Source: Burkholderiaceae bacterium (GTDB lineage Bacteria; Pseudomonadota; Gammaproteobacteria; Burkholderiales; Burkholderiaceae). Taken from it: 9,240 nucleotides of DNA. Shown piece by piece: positions 6,647 through 9,240 of this stretch. Positions within the stretch are counted from its first letter, which is position 1. Each line of letters opens with the position of its first letter. The position numbers were made by a program, and so were the translations under genes. The notes beneath the pieces were generated by a model, which saw nothing but the letters and a program-made list of their open reading frames with translations, ran no database searches and had not been told where the DNA came from. The DNA lies in the NCBI GenBank assembly GCA_947373615.1, contig CANBYN010000061.1, positions 1-9,240 of the forward strand, written 5' to 3'.

Positions 6647-7185
6647 GCTTTCGGTTTTTTCCATTGATAAAACTGGGGAAAAACACGCATGACTACGGGG
6701 CCGTCAAAATCCCATGATTTGCAGGTACCCAGATAAAGAGGTGGCTTATTGTTTTCTGGATCATATAAAGCCCCTGGGATGGCCTGAAAGGCAGCAGTCG
6801 CAAGACTGGCTAAGAGCTCCCGCAAATGGGTGCACCCTTTAATTCCGCCTAAGTTTGCTTCAATGGTTTTGCGCCATCCCTTGCCAATCCGAGCTCCAAT
6901 GAGGCTATCCATAGGCGGGATGACTTCAGGGCACTCTGGATGGGGGTGACTGATCATTGCCACTTCAATGTCCTTAATGGTCATTTGATCATCGAGGGAG
7001 ACACGAACCCACATATCATGAAAGGCCTCGCCTGGATTCCAAGTCCTGATGCCAGTAACAAAGCGATCTGTTTTGTAATCCTTAAGATGTCCTTCAATAT
7101 CCCACAAACCATCTTCTCTGGAGTACCCCTGAAAAGTAATTTCGCGAGTGTGAAGCAGGGTGCGGGGAGTGGGGGTAGAAAGCAT
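6643..7185 (-). CDS. DUF2889 domain protein
   Basis: Uncharacterised cytoplasmic protein of the DUF2889 family, 180 residues with the ATG at 7185. Family features visible are the start TPRTLLHTREITFQGYSR followed by DGLWDIEGHL (25-34), an internal SHPHPECP (79-86), and GCTHLRELL (117-125). The conserved His and Cys residues (H80, H82, C85, C118, H120) could bind a metal or take part in catalysis, but no function is established that I know of. The frame continues nine codons upstream to a TTG at 7212. I prefer the ATG because the protein then begins as its relatives do and because a candidate -10 box at 7219-7224 would place the transcript start at about that TTG. No Shine-Dalgarno sequence is seen for either start. 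It ends inside the stop codon of the convergent ydfG. Confidence 0.85.
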   Translation of the reverse strand: MLSTPTPRTLLHTREITFQGYSREDGLWDIEGHLKDYKTDRFVTGIRTWNPGEAFHDMWVRVSLDDQMTIKDIEVAMISHPHPECPEVIPPMDSLIGARIGKGWRKTIEANLGGIKGCTHLRELLASLATAAFQAIPGALYDPENNKPPLYLGTCKSWDFDGPVVMRVFPQFYQWKKPKA

Positions 7186-7218
7186 AAAATTTTGACGGTC
7201 TATTGATGGCAATGTTTA

Positions 7219-7224
7219 ATAATA
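7219..7224 (-). promoter_or_regulatory. Candidate -10 box for the DUF2889 gene
   Basis: On the minus strand this reads TATTAT, five of six matches to the sigma-70 -10 consensus, with transcription expected to start near 7212. The mRNA would then have a leader of about 27 bases before the ATG at 7185. No -35 box of any quality lies at the right distance, so the call rests on one hexamer in AT-rich sequence. Confidence 0.25.
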
Positions 7225-7255
7225 ATCAATTGGCGAATCCGCATTGGGCTGTTTA

Positions 7256-7276
7256 ACTACGGAGATGCTCTGTAGT
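7256..7276 (+). repeat. Inverted repeat in the DUF2889/rsuA divergent gap
   Basis: ACTACGGAG (7256-7264) and CTCTGTAGT (7268-7276) form a 9-bp inverted repeat around the loop ATG, with one G-T position that would still pair in RNA. It lies 14 bases before the rsuA start and its right arm overlaps a weak -10-like TAGTAT (7273-7278). It could be an operator for a dimeric regulator or, if transcribed, a small hairpin. No T run follows, so it is not a terminator. Confidence 0.45.
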
Positions 7277-7290
7277 ATCCTTTCCAGCAT

Positions 7291-8016
7291 ATGGCCAAAC
7301 CAATTTCCTTAGAAAAGATTCTCTTTAGCCAAGGCTTTGGAACGCGTCGTTACTGTTGCGATCTGGTGTACTCTGACCTAGTCAAGGTCAATGGGGCTCT
7401 GGCCAATGATCCAGAGCAGCGTATTGCCACTGAAAATCTGGTTGTCAATGTGGAGGGAAAAGATTGGGAGTATCACGAGAAAGCCTATATCGTCTTTAAT
7501 AAACCCCCCAACTTTGAGTGTTCACATAAAACAAAGCATCACCCGAGCGTCTACAGTTTGCTTCCTAGCCCCTTTGTGGAAAGAGGGCTGCAGTGCGTTG
7601 GACGTTTAGATTACGACACTACGGGTTTATTATTAATCTCAGATGATGGTCAGTTCATCCATAAAATGACGAGCCCAAAGAAAAATATCGGGAAAGTGTA
7701 CGAGATCACAGCATCTGATCTCATTACACAAACCCAAATCGATCATCTTCTGAATGGGGTGGTTTTAGACGATGACCCTAAACCTTGTTATGCGACTGCT
7801 TGCCAACAGATTTCGGAAAAGGTATTGGCAATGACGATCGTGGAAGGACGTTATCACCAAGTAAAGCGCATGATGGCTGCGGTGGGAAATCATGTGGCTA
7901 AACTACACCGCACTGAGGTTGGGGCTTACGTGATGCCTCATGATTTGACAGAAGGTCAGTGGCGCTGGTTATACCCAGATGACCTAAAGCAGCTTTCTCA
8001 AAGTGTTACTACTTAA
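7291..8016 (+). CDS. rsuA: 16S rRNA pseudouridine(516) synthase RsuA
   Basis: Converts uridine 516 of 16S rRNA to pseudouridine during small-subunit assembly. The 241 residues are the normal length. An N-terminal S4 RNA-binding domain covers about residues 5-55 (SLEKILFSQGFGTRR and VKVNG), and the catalytic domain follows. The motif VGRLDYDTTGLLLISDDGQF (103-122) contains the catalytic Asp D107. KVYEIT (135-140) and VEGRYHQVKRMMAAVGN (184-200) complete the RsuA/RluB/E/F pattern. The SHKTKHHPSVYSLLP block (78-92) is typical of RsuA rather than the 23S rRNA enzymes. The ATG has no nearby Shine-Dalgarno sequence; the closest GGAG is 26 bases upstream. The dehydratase gene starts 12 bases after its stop, so the two are probably co-transcribed. 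Confidence 0.9.
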   Translation: MAKPISLEKILFSQGFGTRRYCCDLVYSDLVKVNGALANDPEQRIATENLVVNVEGKDWEYHEKAYIVFNKPPNFECSHKTKHHPSVYSLLPSPFVERGLQCVGRLDYDTTGLLLISDDGQFIHKMTSPKKNIGKVYEITASDLITQTQIDHLLNGVVLDDDPKPCYATACQQISEKVLAMTIVEGRYHQVKRMMAAVGNHVAKLHRTEVGAYVMPHDLTEGQWRWLYPDDLKQLSQSVTT

Positions 8017-8028
8017 ATCGAGACTTGA

Positions 8029-8322
8029 ATGTTGCCAGCGACCTTTAATTTTGAAAGTACCATCCCGTTATGGCGCCTTGATTCTGGCGGAAAGAAAATC
8101 ATAAGGGAATTTACTTTTTTGGACTTTGCGCAAGCATTTGAATTTATGACCCGTTGCGCGCAATACGCCGAGCAAATTAATCATCATCCTGATTGGTCGA
8201 ATTCTTGGAATAAGGTGATGGTTCACTTAAGCACCCACTCGTGCAATGCAATTACTGATCTCGATATTGAGCTGGCAAAAGCGATGGATCTATTTGCAGC
8301 GCAAGTGACCAGCAATCATTAA
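8029..8322 (+). CDS. phhB: Pterin-4a-carbinolamine dehydratase
   Basis: Small cytoplasmic enzyme (EC 4.2.1.96) that dehydrates 4a-hydroxytetrahydrobiopterin and so recycles the pterin cofactor of aromatic amino acid hydroxylases. At 97 residues it has the family's usual size. The diagnostic motif INHHPDW is at 50-56, with active-site H52, H53 and P54, followed by KVMVHLSTHS (62-71; H70 is the third active-site His) and the acidic ITDLDIELAKAMD (75-87). No phenylalanine hydroxylase gene (phhA) is next to it, so whether it serves a hydroxylase or an alternative role such as molybdopterin metabolism is open. The start is weakly supported by a GAG about 8 bases upstream. It follows rsuA by 12 bases, and its TAA overlaps the stop of the convergent acidic-protein gene. 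Confidence 0.9.
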   Translation: MLPATFNFESTIPLWRLDSGGKKIIREFTFLDFAQAFEFMTRCAQYAEQINHHPDWSNSWNKVMVHLSTHSCNAITDLDIELAKAMDLFAAQVTSNH

Positions 8323-8534
8323 TGCTCATCACCTTCGTAATCTTCTTCATTCAGACTCATTAAAATCGTAGCCAGTAAGCCATACACCACTTCAGTGGCG
8401 ATCATGCCGTCTTCATCAAGTTCGTCAATTAAGTCATTTAGACGATCTTCGGTGGGCTCGTTTAGCAAGAGCATGCCGCACTCACACCCATAGTCAAAAT
8501 CTTCGTCGTTTTGGGTTTGATTTTCGTCTGTCAT
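8319..8534 (-). CDS. Small, highly acidic hypothetical protein
   Basis: I do not recognise this 71-residue protein. It has 23 Asp/Glu residues, no Lys and a single Arg (R31). A disordered acidic N-terminus leads to a CxC pair (GCECG, C17 and C19). Residues 28-45 look amphipathic (EDRLNDLIDELDEDG), and residues 48-60 (EVVYGLLATILM) form a hydrophobic helix flanked by acids, too short and too charged around it to be a sure membrane segment. The AAGGA on the minus strand (8544-8540) lies five bases before the ATG, so translation is well supported. Its TAA shares the TTAA at 8319-8322 with phhB. A protein-binding adaptor or metal-handling role would fit, but nothing in the sequence proves it. Confidence 0.75.
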   Translation of the reverse strand: MTDENQTQNDEDFDYGCECGMLLLNEPTEDRLNDLIDELDEDGMIATEVVYGLLATILMSLNEEDYEGDEH

Positions 8535-8556
8535 ATTTATCCTTAATAGAACTTTC

Positions 8557-8565
8557 AGAATAGCA
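8557..8565 (-). promoter_or_regulatory. Candidate extended -10 promoter of the acidic-protein gene
   Basis: Read on the minus strand, TGCTATTCT has the extended -10 TG motif one base before TATTCT, which matches four of six bases of the sigma-70 hexamer. Transcription would start about 20 bases upstream of the Shine-Dalgarno/ATG pair. No good -35 box is visible, which an extended -10 can tolerate. Confidence 0.3.
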
Positions 8566-8629
8566 AATTACGCTGACATTCGATAGGGCTAAATGAGTCA
8601 TCAAGCCGCTAGAGAGCATTAAAGCTACT

Positions 8630-8652
8630 GCCTGACTAAATTTCACTCAGGC
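8630..8652 (+). repeat. Inverted repeat in the intergenic gap 8535-8731
   Basis: GCCTGA (8630-8635) and TCAGGC (8647-8652) are perfect inverted copies around an 11-base AT-rich spacer. No T run follows on either strand, so a terminator is unlikely. It lies about 45 bases upstream of the best -10 box for the [2Fe-2S] protein gene, a position that would suit an activator site. Chance is possible. Confidence 0.35.
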
Positions 8653-8673
8653 TGATGGGTAAATTGATGTGCA

Positions 8674-8706
8674 TCTGCAAAAAGCCAATAATGATTTATA
8701 GTCATT
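8674..8706 (+). promoter_or_regulatory. Candidate promoter of the [2Fe-2S] subunit gene
   Basis: TATAGT (8697-8702) matches the sigma-70 -10 box at five of six bases. A weak TCTGCA at 8674-8679 stands 17 bases upstream as a possible -35 box. The -10 lies inside a small dyad, AATGA (8690-8694) and TCATT (8702-8706). Transcription would start near 8709, leaving a leader of about 23 bases that contains the AGGAG ribosome binding site (8722-8726). The weak -35 suggests dependence on an activator, which is inference. Confidence 0.35.
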
Positions 8707-8731
8707 TAAAAATAAAACGATAGGAGACGGT

Positions 8732-9229
8732 ATGCAATTAAACGTGAATGGTCAAATCCGTAATGTGGACGTAGAGCCAGATATGCCCTTGTTGTGGGCC
8801 ATTCGGGAGTCACTCGGCTTGACGGGTACAAAATATGGTTGTGGTGTTGCCCAGTGCGGCGCTTGCACTGTCTACATGAATGGTGAGCCTGTGCGCTCCT
8901 GTTCCATTCCAGTTTCTGCAGTAGGCTCTGCCAAAATCACGACAATTGAAGCGCTTTCTAAAAACAATTCCCATCCGGTTCAGCAGGCTTGGATTGCGCT
9001 TGATGTTCCTCAGTGCGGTTATTGCCAGTCTGGCCAAGTGATGGCTGCGGCTGCGCTCTTAAAACGAATTCCTAAACCGACCGATGCCGATATCGATACT
9101 GCGATGGCGAATGTGTGTCGCTGTGGAACTTATCAAAAAATCCGCGATGGCATTCATGTTGCTTCTGGCCAAAAGAAATTAGCAGATGTCTTGGCGCAGT
9201 ATGACGCTTCTATTGCGACTCGTGGTTAA
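8732..9229 (+). CDS. iorA: [2Fe-2S] subunit of an isoquinoline 1-oxidoreductase-type molybdenum hydroxylase
   Basis: Small electron-transfer subunit of a xanthine-oxidase-family molybdoenzyme, closest in layout to isoquinoline 1-oxidoreductase alpha subunit. The 165 residues carry a plant-type ferredoxin domain with C37, C42, C45 and C57 (YGCGVAQCGACTVY), and then a four-helix domain with C95, C98, C129 and C131 (QCGYCQSGQ and CRCGTY) that holds the second cluster next to the molybdenum site. All eight ligands are present. AGGAG (8722-8726) lies five bases before the ATG. The real substrate is set by the large subunit, which is not in the window: the GGGGGTG right after the stop (9230-9236) looks like the ribosome binding site of the next gene. 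'IorA' is therefore a family name here; the complex may act on another aldehyde or N-heterocycle. Confidence 0.88.
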   Translation: MQLNVNGQIRNVDVEPDMPLLWAIRESLGLTGTKYGCGVAQCGACTVYMNGEPVRSCSIPVSAVGSAKITTIEALSKNNSHPVQQAWIALDVPQCGYCQSGQVMAAAALLKRIPKPTDADIDTAMANVCRCGTYQKIRDGIHVASGQKKLADVLAQYDASIATRG

Positions 9230-9236
9230 GGGGGTG
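9230..9236 (+). promoter_or_regulatory. Probable ribosome binding site of the next gene (truncated at edge)
   Basis: GGGGGTG directly after the TAA of the [2Fe-2S] subunit gene is purine-rich and resembles a Shine-Dalgarno sequence. Small and large subunits of this enzyme type are usually adjacent in this order, so the large-subunit gene probably starts within a few bases beyond 9240. Confidence 0.5.
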
Positions 9237-9240
9237 AACA

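Noticed and set aside
6647..6662. T-rich run after ydfG as a terminator
   Set aside because: The run encodes the Lys-rich C-terminus of the opposing DUF2889 protein and no stable stem precedes it.
7186..7212. TTG start at 7212 for the DUF2889 gene
   Set aside because: No ribosome binding site, a rare start codon, and the candidate -10 box would place the transcript start at about this codon; the ATG at 7185 fits the family better.
8630..8652. GCCTGA/TCAGGC as an intrinsic terminator
   Set aside because: The stem is only 6 bp with an 11-base loop and no T run follows on either strand.
1..9240. Mobile element, CRISPR array, prophage or RNA gene
   Set aside because: No repeated spacers, transposase or integrase motifs, tRNA-like folds or compositional breaks were seen; all gaps are 200 bp or less.

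Overview
The window reads as ordinary chromosomal DNA of a small-genome betaproteobacterium. The gene set and protein style (monomeric NADP-isocitrate dehydrogenase, MsrP, PhhB-type dehydratase, RsuA, DUF2889, isoquinoline-oxidoreductase-like [2Fe-2S] subunit), the moderate GC content and the very tight packing suggest Burkholderiaceae, most likely Polynucleobacter or a close freshwater relative. This placement is inferred from protein recognition alone, with no database search. I see no insertion sequence, phage gene, CRISPR array, tRNA or rRNA, and no stretch longer than 200 bp without a gene.

Layout. Bases 1-75 may hold the end of an upstream gene. icd (109-2343) follows and closes with a clear rho-independent terminator. 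A 200-bp gap with an interrupted dyad leads to a three-gene plus-strand run: msrP (Tat-exported molybdoenzyme), a Blc-like lipocalin and a metallo-beta-lactamase-fold hydrolase. The hydrolase most likely starts at a GTG one base after the lipocalin stop. From there the strands alternate: an unrecognised outer-membrane barrel protein (-), a YdfG-type dehydrogenase (+), a DUF2889 protein (-), rsuA and a pterin-4a-carbinolamine dehydratase (+, probable pair), a very acidic 71-residue protein (-), and finally a [2Fe-2S] subunit of a molybdenum hydroxylase (+). The partner subunit of that last protein should begin just past the right edge.

Functional links. msrP, the lipocalin and the hydrolase probably share a transcript, and the first two fit envelope maintenance or repair. 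Two genes belong to molybdoenzymes of different families (MsrP and the isoquinoline-oxidoreductase type). The other genes look like housekeeping or unlinked functions.

No convincing new system is present. The points most worth a second look are architectural. All three convergent gene pairs meet with no usable intergenic space, and two of them share one palindromic tetranucleotide (CTAG, TTAA) as the stop codon of both genes. Several genes lack a Shine-Dalgarno sequence. msrP has no msrQ beside it. The small acidic protein and the barrel protein are unassigned.
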